NCBI RefSeq assembly: GCF_028680575.1
Contig: NZ_JAPCKI010000015.1
Location: 1 to 64,000 of the forward strand
Origin: Acidovorax benzenivorans
GTDB taxonomy: Bacteria; Pseudomonadota; Gammaproteobacteria; Burkholderiales; Burkholderiaceae_C
Length of the DNA: 64,000 nt
Direction of reading: 5' to 3'
Shown here: positions 53,901 through 61,100 of the stretch, in pieces
Position numbering within the stretch: the first letter of the stretch is position 1
How the letters are laid out: each line of letters starts with the position of its first letter
Program-made: the position numbers and the translations under genes
Notes under the pieces: generated by a model
Told to the model about the DNA's origin: nothing
Seen by the model: the letters and a program-made list of their open reading frames with translations, nothing else
Databases searched by the model: none

Positions 53901-55053
53901 CAAGCTCGACATGCTCAGCCCGCACCTTTTCATGAACTTCCGCGTGGTGGACGAGCACGGCCGCCAGCTGGGCCACGGACGCAACCTGGGCGCACTCAAG
54001 GCTGAGTGGGGCGCCAAGGCGCGTGGTGCGTTCCAGGCGCTGGCAGGTCTCAAGCTGGGTACTGTGGCGGCACAAAGCGAGAAATCTGAATCAAATATGC
54101 CTCTAGCGCTTGATGGTAAAGCGCAGGCAGCTATCAAATCAGGAGTAAAGGGTGCAGCCCCCGTTGCGGCGAGACCCGCGAGCGCTGCGCCATCGGCCCC
54201 GGCAGGCCAGCGCTACACGGCCTGGACGTTTGGTGAGCTGCCCGAGCTGATGGAGATCAGGAAGGCTGGCCAGACACTGATCGGCTTCCCGGCGCTCATC
54301 GACGGCGGTGACGCCGTCACCATCGAGGTCTTCGACGAGCCCGAAGTCGCCGCCGCCAAACACCGCGCGGGCCTGCGCCGCCTGTTTGCGATGCAGATCA
54401 AGGACGCGCTCAAGTACCTCGAAAAAAACATCCCCGACCTGCAGAAGATGGCCGTGGCCTACATGCCCCTGGGTACACAAGAAGAGCTGCGCACCCAGAT
54501 CATCGACGTGGCGCTGGACCGGGCCTTTTTGCTCGACCCGCTGCCTACCGACGAATACGCCTTCAAACGCCGCGTGGAAGAGGGCAGAGGCCGCCTCACG
54601 CTGATCGCGAACGAGGTCGCCCGCCTGGCTGCCACCATCCTTACCGAATACGCCGCCGCCGCCCGCAAGATCAAGGACACCAAGAACGCCCCCGAGGCCA
54701 CGCAGGATGCGCAGCAACAACTGCAGCGCCTGGTGCCCAAGAACTTCATCGCCGTGGCGCCGTGGGCCCAACTGGCCCACTACGCCCGCTACCTCAAGGC
54801 CATCACCCTGCGCCTGGACAAATACCGCGCTGACCCCGCCCGCGACGCCGCCAAGCTGGCCGAACTGCGCCCGCAAGAGCAGCGCTACTGGCGCCTGGTG
54901 GCCGAGCGCAAGGGCGCGGTGGATGCGCGCATGCAGGAGCTGCGCTGGCTGCTGGAGGAGCTGCGCGTGAGCTTCTTCGCACAAGAGCTGCGCACTCCGC
55001 AGCCGGTGAGCGTGAAGCGGCTGGACAAGCTGTGGGAGCAGGTCAATAGCTGA
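50944..55053 (+). CDS. hrpA: ATP-dependent RNA helicase HrpA
   Basis: The 1369-residue DEAH-box protein has Walker A GETGSGKT (61-68), DEAH (166-169), the SAT motif VTSATID, and helicase C motifs (ATNVAETSLTVPG, QRAGRCGR). The HA2/OB-fold region and the long C-terminal DUF3418 follow. HrpA remodels RNA and rescues stalled ribosomes in Escherichia coli. An extra repeat-derived segment (residues ~1049-1067) sits in a linker within the C-terminal half. The N-terminus is Pro/Ala-rich. Confidence 0.95.
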   Translation: MSSSDPRLPASSRVPAPAPVPAPAAPPAPLRITFPESLPVSGKRDEIMEAITQHQVIIVCGETGSGKTTQLPKIALALGRGKCNAKPGQKGQLIGHTQPRRIAASSVAKRIAEELNTPLGDVVGFKVRFQDRLSRDASVKLMTDGILLAETQTDPLLKAYDTIIIDEAHERSLNIDFLLGYLRQILPRRPDLKVIVTSATIDADRFAKHFESAKGPAPVIMVSGRTFPVEQRYRPFEESRDYGLNEAIADGVDDLWQGNAAGDILVFLPGEREIREAADHLRKHLAHQPVMRNAEVLPLFARLSQAEQDRIFDGHTGRRIVLATNVAETSLTVPGVRYVIDAGTARVKRYSFRSKVEQLLVEPVSQAAANQRAGRCGRVANGICIRLYDEAGFNGRPRFTDPEILRSSLAGVILRMKSLHLGDVTQFPFIEAPSGRAIADGYQLLAELGAVDDANELTPMGVELSRLPLDPRVGRMIIEARDRKALDEVLVIASALSVQDVRDRPMEAQQQADQAHAKFDDDKSEFSGYLKLWKWINEARGGAPSLPSARAQKAMAAQKAPSQAYLPVAQRSGGGSPAAAPAVPAAVPAATHKLSNRQYEQLLRQNFISIRRLREWRDIHTQLLTVVTEHKWQINTQPASYEQLHLSMLAGLLGNVGAKSDEEDWYLGARGIKFYKHPGAHLNKKPGRWIVASELVETTRLFGRGIAAIEPQWLEQIGGHVLRKQLLDPHWEKKSAEVVALERATLYGIVVYNNRRVNFGKVDPHAAREVFIREALVDGNWETKLPFLAANQKMIAKVEELEHKSRRQDVLVDDELIYAFYDQQLPPEVCSGHSFEAWYREESKKQPDLLKLTRDELMRHEAAGITTNAFPKTVRLGGVDCAASYLHEPGDARDGITVTIPLFVLNQVSDERCEWLVPGMLKDKIQALLKSLHQRPRSRFVPLPESATRLAELFNAPERFGTGSLTDALLKQVRDETSLDVKRADFKLDMLSPHLFMNFRVVDEHGRQLGHGRNLGALKAEWGAKARGAFQALAGLKLGTVAAQSEKSESNMPLALDGKAQAAIKSGVKGAAPVAARPASAAPSAPAGQRYTAWTFGELPELMEIRKAGQTLIGFPALIDGGDAVTIEVFDEPEVAAAKHRAGLRRLFAMQIKDALKYLEKNIPDLQKMAVAYMPLGTQEELRTQIIDVALDRAFLLDPLPTDEYAFKRRVEEGRGRLTLIANEVARLAATILTEYAAAARKIKDTKNAPEATQDAQQQLQRLVPKNFIAVAPWAQLAHYARYLKAITLRLDKYRADPARDAAKLAELRPQEQRYWRLVAERKGAVDARMQELRWLLEELRVSFFAQELRTPQPVSVKRLDKLWEQVNS
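54088..54141. repeat. Intergenic repeat copy inserted in frame in hrpA
   Basis: Read on the minus strand this segment is TTTGATAGCTGCC, GCGC, a short loop, GCGCTAGAGGC, then ATATTTGATTC, which matches the intergenic repeat copies at 10214 and 34640. On the plus strand it encodes ESNMPLALDGKAQAAIKS in the hrpA frame. The surrounding sequence (AAQSEK before, GVKGAAPVAAR after) is a linker. Confidence 0.75.
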
Positions 55054-55183
55054 CGAAGAGGGCTTGCCGGTGGCCGATCGTGACGAGGCTGGCGTCACAT
55101 GGGCGACGATGCATCGGGGCATCCCCCTTGCTTGGCTTTGGTGGGGCATCTAGGCTGGAGGGCACAAGGAGTCTGTTTGCCCC

Positions 55184-56869
55184 ATGCGCCCTCACCACAA
55201 GTTCTGGCCCCGTCGCCTTCCCCACGCCATCACGCTGCCCGCCACCTCGCTGTGGGACAACCTGGCCATCAATGCACGCCGCTACCCTGACAAGGCGGCG
55301 CTGGTGTTTTTTGGGACCACCACCAGCTACCGGCAACTGATGCAAGGCGCGGAGCGCCTGGCCGCGCGGCTGGCTCAACTGGGTGTGCAGCGGGGCGACC
55401 GCGTGGTGCTGTGCATGCAGAACTGCCCGCAGCTCGTGATGGCGCACTTTGCCATCCTGCGGGCCAATGCGGTGGTGGTGCCGGTCAATCCCATGAACCG
55501 TGCCGAGGAGCTCAAGCACTACATCACCGACCCCGACACCAGGGTAGCCATCACCACCGGTGATCTGGCTCCCGAGATGGCCAAGGCCAGCGATGCGTTG
55601 GCCCCTGGCGAGCGCCTGGCGCATCTGGTGGTCACGCAGTTTTCGGACGCGTTCGATGTGGCCGTGACCGGCATTGATGCGCCGCCTGAGGCCTGGATGA
55701 ACTGGCTGGGCACGCGCCACCCGCTGCCAGCCCTCGATGGTGGGCAGGTTCATGCCTGGACGGATGCTCTGGCCTGTGCGGACTCGCCGCCCGCCTTGTC
55801 GGTAGGTCCGGCCGATCTGGCGCTGCTGCCCTACACCAGCGGCACCACGGGGCTGCCCAAGGGCTGCATGCACCTGCACAAAAGCATCATGCACAACGCG
55901 GTGGCGGGTGCGCTGTGGGGCAATGGGTCTGCCGACAACGTGACACTGGCGGTGGTGCCCATGTTTCACATCACCGGCATGGTGAGCGTGATGCACACGG
56001 CCATCTACTGCGGCGCCACGCTGGTCATCATGCCCCGGTGGGACCGCGACCTGGCGGGGCGCCTGATATCGCGCTACCAGGTCACCACCTGGACCAACAT
56101 TCCCACCATGGTCATCGACCTACTGGGCAGCCCGAACTTTGCCAGCTATGACCTGTCCAGCCTGGCCTACATCGGCGGTGGGGGCGCGGCCATGCCGCAG
56201 GCGGTGGCGCAGCGCCTGCTGGAGCAATACAGCCTGCGATATGCCGAAGGCTATGGCCTGACCGAGACGGCGGCCCCCTCGCACTCGAACCCGCCGGACC
56301 ACCCCAAGCAGCAGTGCCTGGGCATTCCGTTCATGAGCACGGATGCGCGTGTGATCGACCCCGACACGCTGCAGGAGCTGCCCGTGGGTGAACAGGGCGA
56401 GATCATCATCCATGGCCCCGAGGTATTTGAGGGCTACTGGAAGCGGCCCGACGCCACGGCCTCGGCCTTCATCGAGTTCGAGGGCAAGCGTTTCTTTCGC
56501 TCCGGCGACCTGGGCCGCATGGACGAGGACGGCTATTTCTTTTTGACCGACCGGCTCAAACGCATGATCAACGCCAGTGGCTTCAAGGTCTGGCCGGCCG
56601 AGGTCGAGGCCCTGATGTTTCGCCACCCCGCCATCCAGGAGGCCTGCATCATTGCGGCCAAGGACAGCTACCGGGGCGAGACGGTGAAGGCGGTGGTGGT
56701 GCTGCGCGCTACCCACAAAGACACAACCGAGCAGCAGATCATGGACTGGTGCCGCGAGAACATGGCGGTCTACAAGGTGCCGCGCATCGTGCAGTTTGTG
56801 AGCGCGCTGCCCAAGAGCGGCAGCGGCAAGGTGATGTGGCGCACCCTGCAGGAACAGGAATCGCAATAA
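55184..56869 (+). CDS. Acyl-CoA ligase, AMP-binding family (3' end supplied by an integrated element)
   Basis: The 561-residue adenylate-forming enzyme has the P-loop TSGTTGLPKG, GYGLTETA, FFRSGDLGRMDEDGYF, RLKRMINASGFKVWPAEVEA, and the C-terminal catalytic lysine in LPKSGSGKVMWR. It likely activates long- or medium-chain fatty acids. The last 64 bp are repeated at 63382-63445, the duplication expected of integration into the 3' end of this gene. The current stop is element-derived and changes the end from ALQEQEAQ to TLQEQESQ. Confidence 0.92.
   Translation: MRPHHKFWPRRLPHAITLPATSLWDNLAINARRYPDKAALVFFGTTTSYRQLMQGAERLAARLAQLGVQRGDRVVLCMQNCPQLVMAHFAILRANAVVVPVNPMNRAEELKHYITDPDTRVAITTGDLAPEMAKASDALAPGERLAHLVVTQFSDAFDVAVTGIDAPPEAWMNWLGTRHPLPALDGGQVHAWTDALACADSPPALSVGPADLALLPYTSGTTGLPKGCMHLHKSIMHNAVAGALWGNGSADNVTLAVVPMFHITGMVSVMHTAIYCGATLVIMPRWDRDLAGRLISRYQVTTWTNIPTMVIDLLGSPNFASYDLSSLAYIGGGGAAMPQAVAQRLLEQYSLRYAEGYGLTETAAPSHSNPPDHPKQQCLGIPFMSTDARVIDPDTLQELPVGEQGEIIIHGPEVFEGYWKRPDATASAFIEFEGKRFFRSGDLGRMDEDGYFFLTDRLKRMINASGFKVWPAEVEALMFRHPAIQEACIIAAKDSYRGETVKAVVVLRATHKDTTEQQIMDWCRENMAVYKVPRIVQFVSALPKSGSGKVMWRTLQEQESQ
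56806..56869. repeat. attL: left copy of the 64-bp direct repeat
   Basis: The repeat equals 63382-63445 at 59 of 64 positions; the first 37 (56806-56842) are identical. It forms the intact 3' end of the acyl-CoA ligase gene, so the crossover lies in the 37-bp core and the 27 bp after it come from the element. Confidence 0.88.
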
Positions 56870-56883
56870 TAGTAAACAATTCG

Positions 56884-56904
56884 ATGCTATCTAATAGATA
56901 GCAT
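56884..56904. terminator. Perfect hairpin after the ligase gene
   Basis: ATGCTATCT and AGATAGCAT form a 9-bp stem around AAT, 15 bp after the ligase stop and just inside the element. It resembles part of the intergenic repeat family. No T-run follows, so termination is uncertain. Confidence 0.4.
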
Positions 56905-56925
56905 TGCGTGGTCGATTTTGTTCAA

Positions 56926-56947
56926 GTACGAAAAATGTACGAAAAAC
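56926..56947. promoter_or_regulatory. Left paired GTACGAAAA sites (possible integrase arm sites)
   Basis: GTACGAAAA occurs at 56926 and 56937, 11 bp apart. The same pair with the same spacing occurs at 63271 and 63282 near the other end. Tyrosine integrases bind such arm-type repeats. Confidence 0.55.
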
Positions 56948-56951
56948 AACA

Positions 56952-57269
56952 CTACGCGACCGCCTTGCACATCAGCACCAGCTCGCGGTGGTCTGAGCGC
57001 ACGTCCACCATGCTCTCAATGCCGTAGATTTTGCCGTTGTGGATCACACGATCCTCGGCGGTCATCCATGGCCTAAACCGCATCCTGATTCGGGCCGTCA
57101 CCTCAGATTGCGCGGCCTGCGCTGCGATGAACTCCCGGCCCGTCAGCGGCTCCACAGCCGCCCAGCAGGTGAACAGGGGTGCCCAGGACTGGATGGGCTG
57201 GCCTAGCTCGTCCTCGGTGCTTGTGTAGCGCTCCACCGTCACGCGCTGGTCAAGGTCGCCCGCCTTCAT
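56952..57269 (-). CDS. Phage head-closure/head-tail joining protein
   Basis: The 105-residue protein resembles the SPP1 gp16/HK97 head-closure family: MKAGDLDQRVTVERYTSTED, GREFIAAQAAQSEVTARIRM and the late stretch HNGKIYGIESMVDVRSDHRE. These proteins seal the filled head and join it to the tail. The ATG overlaps the upstream connector stop by 4 bp. It is the last gene at the left end of the element. Confidence 0.82.
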   Translation of the reverse strand: MKAGDLDQRVTVERYTSTEDELGQPIQSWAPLFTCWAAVEPLTGREFIAAQAAQSEVTARIRMRFRPWMTAEDRVIHNGKIYGIESMVDVRSDHRELVLMCKAVA

Positions 57270-57547
57270 GCGTACACCCGATAAGGTGCCAGCAGGCGGT
57301 CGAATGCCTGATTGCGGAACAGTTGGCGGTCGGTCTGAGCTTCCCTGTTCTCGTACAGGTCGCCCACCAGCAGCAGAGCGGCGGCCTTGATGGGTGGTGC
57401 GGCGGTGTCGTCCAGGCTGGCCACGCCCAGCTCGTTGGCCACTGCGGTGGTGCTGGCGGTAATGAGTGCGCCCAGCAGAGCGTCTTCGTCGTTGGTGTCG
57501 ATGCGGCAGTGCAGCTTCACGTCTGCCAGGGTCAATAGTGCGGCCAT
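57266..57547 (-). CDS. Phage head-tail connector (gp6/gp15-like)
   Basis: This 93-residue protein has the pattern of HK97 gp6-like connectors: LTLADVKLHCRIDTNDEDAL, LLVGDLYENREAQTD and RLLAPYRVYA. Such proteins form the ring under the portal. It is upstream of, and coupled to, the head-closure gene. 57548-57738 upstream of it holds no recognisable gene. Confidence 0.8.
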   Translation of the reverse strand: MAALLTLADVKLHCRIDTNDEDALLGALITASTTAVANELGVASLDDTAAPPIKAAALLLVGDLYENREAQTDRQLFRNQAFDRLLAPYRVYA

Positions 57548-57738
57548 GTCGGTTCCTCAGTTGTAGGGGTGCCAGCGCCGTGGTGAAAGGTCAGGGCCAG
57601 GCCCGCATTGGTGAATCACTCACTTCTGCACGCCGTCCGTGAAGCCCACTCGCTGGCTGTCGGGGTTTTGCTGAAACGCGGCACTGCCCGACTAATCCGC
57701 GTCCTGGCTTACCTTGCGGCCCCCCAGGCTAGGGTGAA

Positions 57739-58725
57739 TCAAACGAACGTGAAGGCGTCAAACCCCACGAACTGCGCTTGCTCTGCTCTGGATGCCGCGC
57801 CCATGGCCATCGCCAGGGCCTGCAATCCGTCAATCCGTCCTGTTGCCTTCGCCTTGTCCAGCTTGCGCGCGCCGGTCGGGTCTTTGGTCACCACGGCATT
57901 GGCGGCGCACATGGTCAGCACCGGGTGGCCACCGTGGGCAATGCGCCCATTCAGCAGCTCGGCTTCCAGCGCATCCAAGGCCGGGGCCATGTCTTTGAAC
58001 CCTTGCCCCCACTCGGTCAGTGGCAGGTCTGCGCCCAGCTTCTCCAGCTCCTTGCGCAGCAGGTCGATGCGCCAGCGGTCGTACCCAATGCCCAGCACGT
58101 CCAGGCCGTCGAATATCTCCAGCATGTCGGCCGCAACGTGTTCATAGTCCACCGTGGCCCCCGGCGTGGTGCGCAAAAAGCCTTGGCGGTGCCACAGGTC
58201 ATAGGGGGCGCGGTCACGGCGGGCGCGGTCGTGCAATCCCTGCTCGGGCGTCCAGAAGTGCGGGTGCACATGCCACACCCCATCCACCTGGCCCACCAGC
58301 ACCAGGGCTGTCAGGTCGGTGCGGGCCGATAGGTCCAGGCCAGCATAAACAGGGGTACATCCGAGATTGGAGACACCCTCGCCGCAAGCCTTCCACACGG
58401 TTTGCGAGATGAATGGCGAGACAGTCGAAACCCGCTGATTGAGCAGCAGATTGCGGGCGGTGTTCTCCATGCTGGGCATGCGCTGGGCCTGCGTCAGTTG
58501 CTCGCGCAGGTCGTCCAGGCTGCGGAAGGTGCCAAGGGCGGGATTTGCAGCCCTCCAGGCGTCAGCGTCCAGCAGGTTGCAGCCCTCGGGCGCGGCGTAC
58601 AGGTGGCACACAATGCGCGGATCGTCGCTGCGCTGGGCGTCGTCAATCCACTGTGAAAGCAGGTCGGCGTCGTTTGCGGCTTGGGTGCTGATAGCGATCA
58701 GCAGCGGCGCTTCGTGTGCCCCCTG
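57739..58725 (-). pseudogene. Large terminase subunit, C-terminal part only
   Basis: The frame reads GAHEAPLLIAISTQAANDAD, QWIDDAQRSDDPR and then IGYDRWRIDLLRKELEKLG. It is the back half of a large terminase with the nuclease domain (ARTDLTALVLVGQ, NGRIAHGGHPVL). The ATPase half with Walker A and B is missing. It is fused directly after a prohead protease start, so a deletion removed the region between. The packaging function is lost. Confidence 0.82.
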
Positions 58726-58799
58726 TTGAATATCGCGGCGTACCCGGTCAGCGTCTTACCGTTGCTGCTCAGGCCGCCTGTTGAGCGGATCTCCAACAT
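58722..58799 (-). pseudogene. Prohead protease, N-terminal fragment
   Basis: From ATG 58799 the minus strand reads MLEIRSTGGLSSNGKTLTGY and then AAIFN, the usual start of HK97-type prohead proteases. A good Shine-Dalgarno sequence (AAGGGG) precedes it. After about 25 codons the similarity stops at the junction with the terminase fragment, in another frame. Confidence 0.78.
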
Positions 58800-58809
58800 T
58801 CGCAACCCC

Positions 58810-58920
58810 TTACAGCGTCAGGTCGTCAGCGACCACGAACGCCTTGGGCTGGCGCACGACTGCATCCATGGTGTGCAGGATGCGGATTCGGTAACGTTGC
58901 AGTAACGGTGCAAGCTCCAT
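58810..58920 (-). CDS. Possible small element protein, unknown
   Basis: This open frame from ATG 58920 (MELAPLLQRYRIRILHTMDA) ends with TAA 11 bp before the protease ATG, the spacing expected for a neighbour in an operon. It is only 36 residues and may be the tail of a gene broken by deletion. No motif is seen. Confidence 0.25.
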   Translation of the reverse strand: MELAPLLQRYRIRILHTMDAVVRQPKAFVVADDLTL

Positions 58921-58959
58921 GCAAGGGCCTTGGAAGATTTGGGAGGGGGTGATGGTTTG

Positions 58960-58986
58960 CAAACACCCCCTACAAGGGGGTGTTTG
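58960..58986. terminator. Strong hairpin of unknown role in the element
   Basis: CAAACACCCCC and GGGGGTGTTTG form a perfect 11-bp stem with loop TACAA. No T-run follows on either strand. It may be a processing site, a terminator that needs Rho, or part of an origin or packaging signal. Confidence 0.5.
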
Positions 58987-59079
58987 AATCTTTACGCGAT
59001 TCGCCATCCTGTACGCAGCACTGAGGGCGTTAATTCGGCCCTCTAGCCCGTACAAACCTGTTCTTCCCCTTTACGAGAA

Positions 59080-59262
59080 TTAGGAGGCCGGTGGCTGGAG
59101 TTGCAGGCTCACCCCCGGAAGTTGATAGAGCAGGCAGCCGCCGTTTAGGCGCTTGGGCTGTTTGTGTTTTGCAGGTGCTGGCGTTGGCTCTTTGTTCAGT
59201 GCGGCTGTTTGTGCCATGCAGTCGATATACATGCGGGCGGCGGTTTTTCGGATAGCTTTCAT
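59080..59262 (-). CDS. Small element protein, unknown
   Basis: The 60-residue basic protein (MKAIRKTAARMYIDCMAQTA) starts at ATG 59262, preceded by GGGG about 5 nt upstream. It has no recognised motif. It lies between the iteron-like repeats and the truncated packaging genes. Confidence 0.4.
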   Translation of the reverse strand: MKAIRKTAARMYIDCMAQTAALNKEPTPAPAKHKQPKRLNGGCLLYQLPGVSLQLQPPAS

Positions 59263-59329
59263 TTTTCCCCGTGTGTGCGAAAGGTGGCCGCGCGCGAAGC
59301 GTGCGGGGTTGCTCTTACTTTTCTTTGAT

Positions 59330-59374
59330 AAAACCTTGATGAATACATTGAGGAAACCTTGATTAATACCTTGA
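59330..59374. repeat. Iteron-like direct repeats
   Basis: AAACCTTGATGAATAC (59330) and AAACCTTGATTAATAC (59353) differ at one base and are 23 bp apart, about two helical turns. A shorter third copy, ACCTTGAT, starts at 59367. The sequence is AT-rich and lies immediately downstream of the 344-aa gene. Such iterons mark replication origins of plasmids and satellites. Confidence 0.5.
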
Positions 59375-59388
59375 TGTCTTCCCGATGC

Positions 59389-60423
59389 TCAAAACAGATC
59401 AAAATCAAAGGTGCCGGTGCCTTTCGAGCTTGGCGCTCCTGCCTGCGCTTTCGGTGCTGCTAGGGCGTTGTACTGCTCCGTAAAGGCGCTGCACACGCTG
59501 TGATGCTCTGCCCACCATGCGCTAGTCAGGGTGGTGTGCGGGCGGTATCTCAGGCGGGCAATGCCGATCATGGTGGCCTCTGCAATGTGCGTTTGCACTG
59601 GCACTGCAATCCCCTCGATGCTTTGTGCCCACGACTCGCCAATCATCCTTGCGGCGGCGTCTGTAGCGGCTTCGTACAGAGCTTTTTCTGCTTGCAGGCC
59701 ATTACATGCCAGCGCGTGCATGGGCTCACCGTTGGGGCCGTCGTAGAGGTAGGGCACCCACTCGATCAACCCAAGTGCCTCCAAGGTTTTGAGCCTGCGG
59801 AAAAAGTCCACGGCACGCACATCTTCCGGCTTCTTGCCTGCCATCTTTTCCTCGGCCGTCAGCGCTTCGCGTCGGTGTGCTTTGGCGGCATCGGAATTCA
59901 TGAAAACCCACTGTGATCCGCTGCTGGTGAAGTCCCACACCGTGTAAGCGCCTTGCTGGCCTGCTTTGCGACGATCAAAGGCTTGATACACCGTCTTTGC
60001 GTTGATCCCGCCGTCCTCGCGCAGATTCTGGGCGGTGTACAGCTCCACCAGTAGGCGTAGTGCCATGGGGTCTTGAGTCTGGCGCATCTTGGCAACGGGT
60101 GCCACTTCATTGGCCGCGCCTTCCACAAGCGTCCTTGGCAACCAGATCAAGTCGCCATCTTTTTGCAGCTTGTAACTAGGCCTGGCTGGCTTTCCTCCCT
60201 TGGTAGCTATGCCGTGGCTACACAGCGCCTCTATGGCCTCTTTTGCCGCACTCCAGCGCATGCCCACATGGCTTCCCACGGCCTCGGCACTCCAGCGCGT
60301 AGATACATTGTCTTTGCCGGTGCCGCACGCCATAACGAGAAACGCGCAAGCTGGGTTCATGCCCAGCTTGCACGCTGCTGTAAAGCTGTTGCGACCTACG
60401 GCGAAAAAGCCGGTGGTGCTCAT
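59389..60423 (-). CDS. Unrecognised element protein, possible replication initiator
   Basis: The 344-residue protein has no motif I can name. Its first 90 residues (MSTTGFFAVGRNSFTAACKL, then RWSAEAVGSHVGMRWSAAKE) look like a winged-helix DNA-binding region. A second such region seems to lie around 205-225 (DFFRRLKTLEALGLIEWVPY). It starts directly on the Rha stop (TAATG) and is followed by iteron-like repeats, both consistent with a replication role. Plasmid-like initiators are the best guess. Confidence 0.6.
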   Translation of the reverse strand: MSTTGFFAVGRNSFTAACKLGMNPACAFLVMACGTGKDNVSTRWSAEAVGSHVGMRWSAAKEAIEALCSHGIATKGGKPARPSYKLQKDGDLIWLPRTLVEGAANEVAPVAKMRQTQDPMALRLLVELYTAQNLREDGGINAKTVYQAFDRRKAGQQGAYTVWDFTSSGSQWVFMNSDAAKAHRREALTAEEKMAGKKPEDVRAVDFFRRLKTLEALGLIEWVPYLYDGPNGEPMHALACNGLQAEKALYEAATDAAARMIGESWAQSIEGIAVPVQTHIAEATMIGIARLRYRPHTTLTSAWWAEHHSVCSAFTEQYNALAAPKAQAGAPSSKGTGTFDFDLF

Positions 60424-61100
60424 TATTTCCCTTCAAGTGATAAGACGCCATCCAGTGGCTTCAGAGCGTTTTTGATGTGCTGGTGCAAACCATGCCGGTC
60501 AGTTGCTGCTGCGGCTGCTTTTGCGGCCATGGCGCAGCCAACTGCGAGGATGCTTTGCTGTAACTGGCCAGCACTGGCGCGTTGCCCAGGCTGCACCCCC
60601 GCAAGCCGGTTCAGTTCCTTATTGGCATTCATATGCATGAAGCGCTCATTTGGTGAGCCGTTGGCGGCGCGCTTGATGGCGTCGTGCAGTGCGTGATAGC
60701 TGGGCAGATATTCGGTCTGGCGCACCTCGGCGGCGCGGCGGGCATCGCGGAACGCCTGCACCATCTTCACCTTGAGGGCTCGCACCTTTGGAGTGTTGCG
60801 GCTGTAGGTCAGCAGAAGGTAGGCTTGATCCTCGTTCAGCAGGGCGAACTTCTCCGACTGCCCGCTGGGCAAGGCCTCCGTTTGAAACGTAACCTTTCCG
60901 ATCTGCTCGAAGTCGGCTTTGTAGTTCTTCACCATCTCGAAAACGTTCTTATGCTGGTTGCCCAGGTGCTGCGCGAGTAGGCGGGTATCTGCGCGCGGCT
61001 CCTCCTTGATGGTGGTCAGACCAAAGTCCACGGCGCCAGTATTGGCAATGGATCCCTGCGCTACTACGCATGGAATCTTTTTCTTTTGTGGCTTGGTCAT
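60423..61100 (-). CDS. Rha-family phage regulatory protein
   Basis: This 225-residue protein shows the Rha pattern: DTRLLAQHLGNQHKNVFEMV, FALLNEDQAYLLLTYSRNTP, ALKVKMVQAFRDARRA. Rha proteins of lambdoid phages regulate lysogenic replication, and similar N-domains are found in antirepressors. It starts at ATG 61100, overlapping the preceding stop (TAATG), and ends on the start of the next gene in the same way. Confidence 0.82.
   Translation of the reverse strand: MTKPQKKKIPCVVAQGSIANTGAVDFGLTTIKEEPRADTRLLAQHLGNQHKNVFEMVKNYKADFEQIGKVTFQTEALPSGQSEKFALLNEDQAYLLLTYSRNTPKVRALKVKMVQAFRDARRAAEVRQTEYLPSYHALHDAIKRAANGSPNERFMHMNANKELNRLAGVQPGQRASAGQLQQSILAVGCAMAAKAAAAATDRHGLHQHIKNALKPLDGVLSLEGK

Noticed and set aside
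51154..54075. 973-codon open frame on the minus strand inside hrpA
   Set aside because: It is the mirror of a high-GC coding frame. Its product is His/Gln/Arg-rich without domains, while the plus strand encodes a complete HrpA.
56870..56950. tRNA or tmRNA gene as the element's target
   Set aside because: No cloverleaf was found; the repeat lies in the coding 3' end of the acyl-CoA ligase gene.
57548..57738. Gap between the terminase fragment and the connector, considered as a capsid or portal tail
   Set aside because: A short stretch (FQQNPDSQRVGFTDGVQK on the minus strand) ends with a stop but follows another stop. It is too short to assign.
59330..59374. CRISPR array
   Set aside because: The repeats are only two or three short copies with 7-bp spacers, which fits iterons and not a CRISPR array; no cas gene is present.
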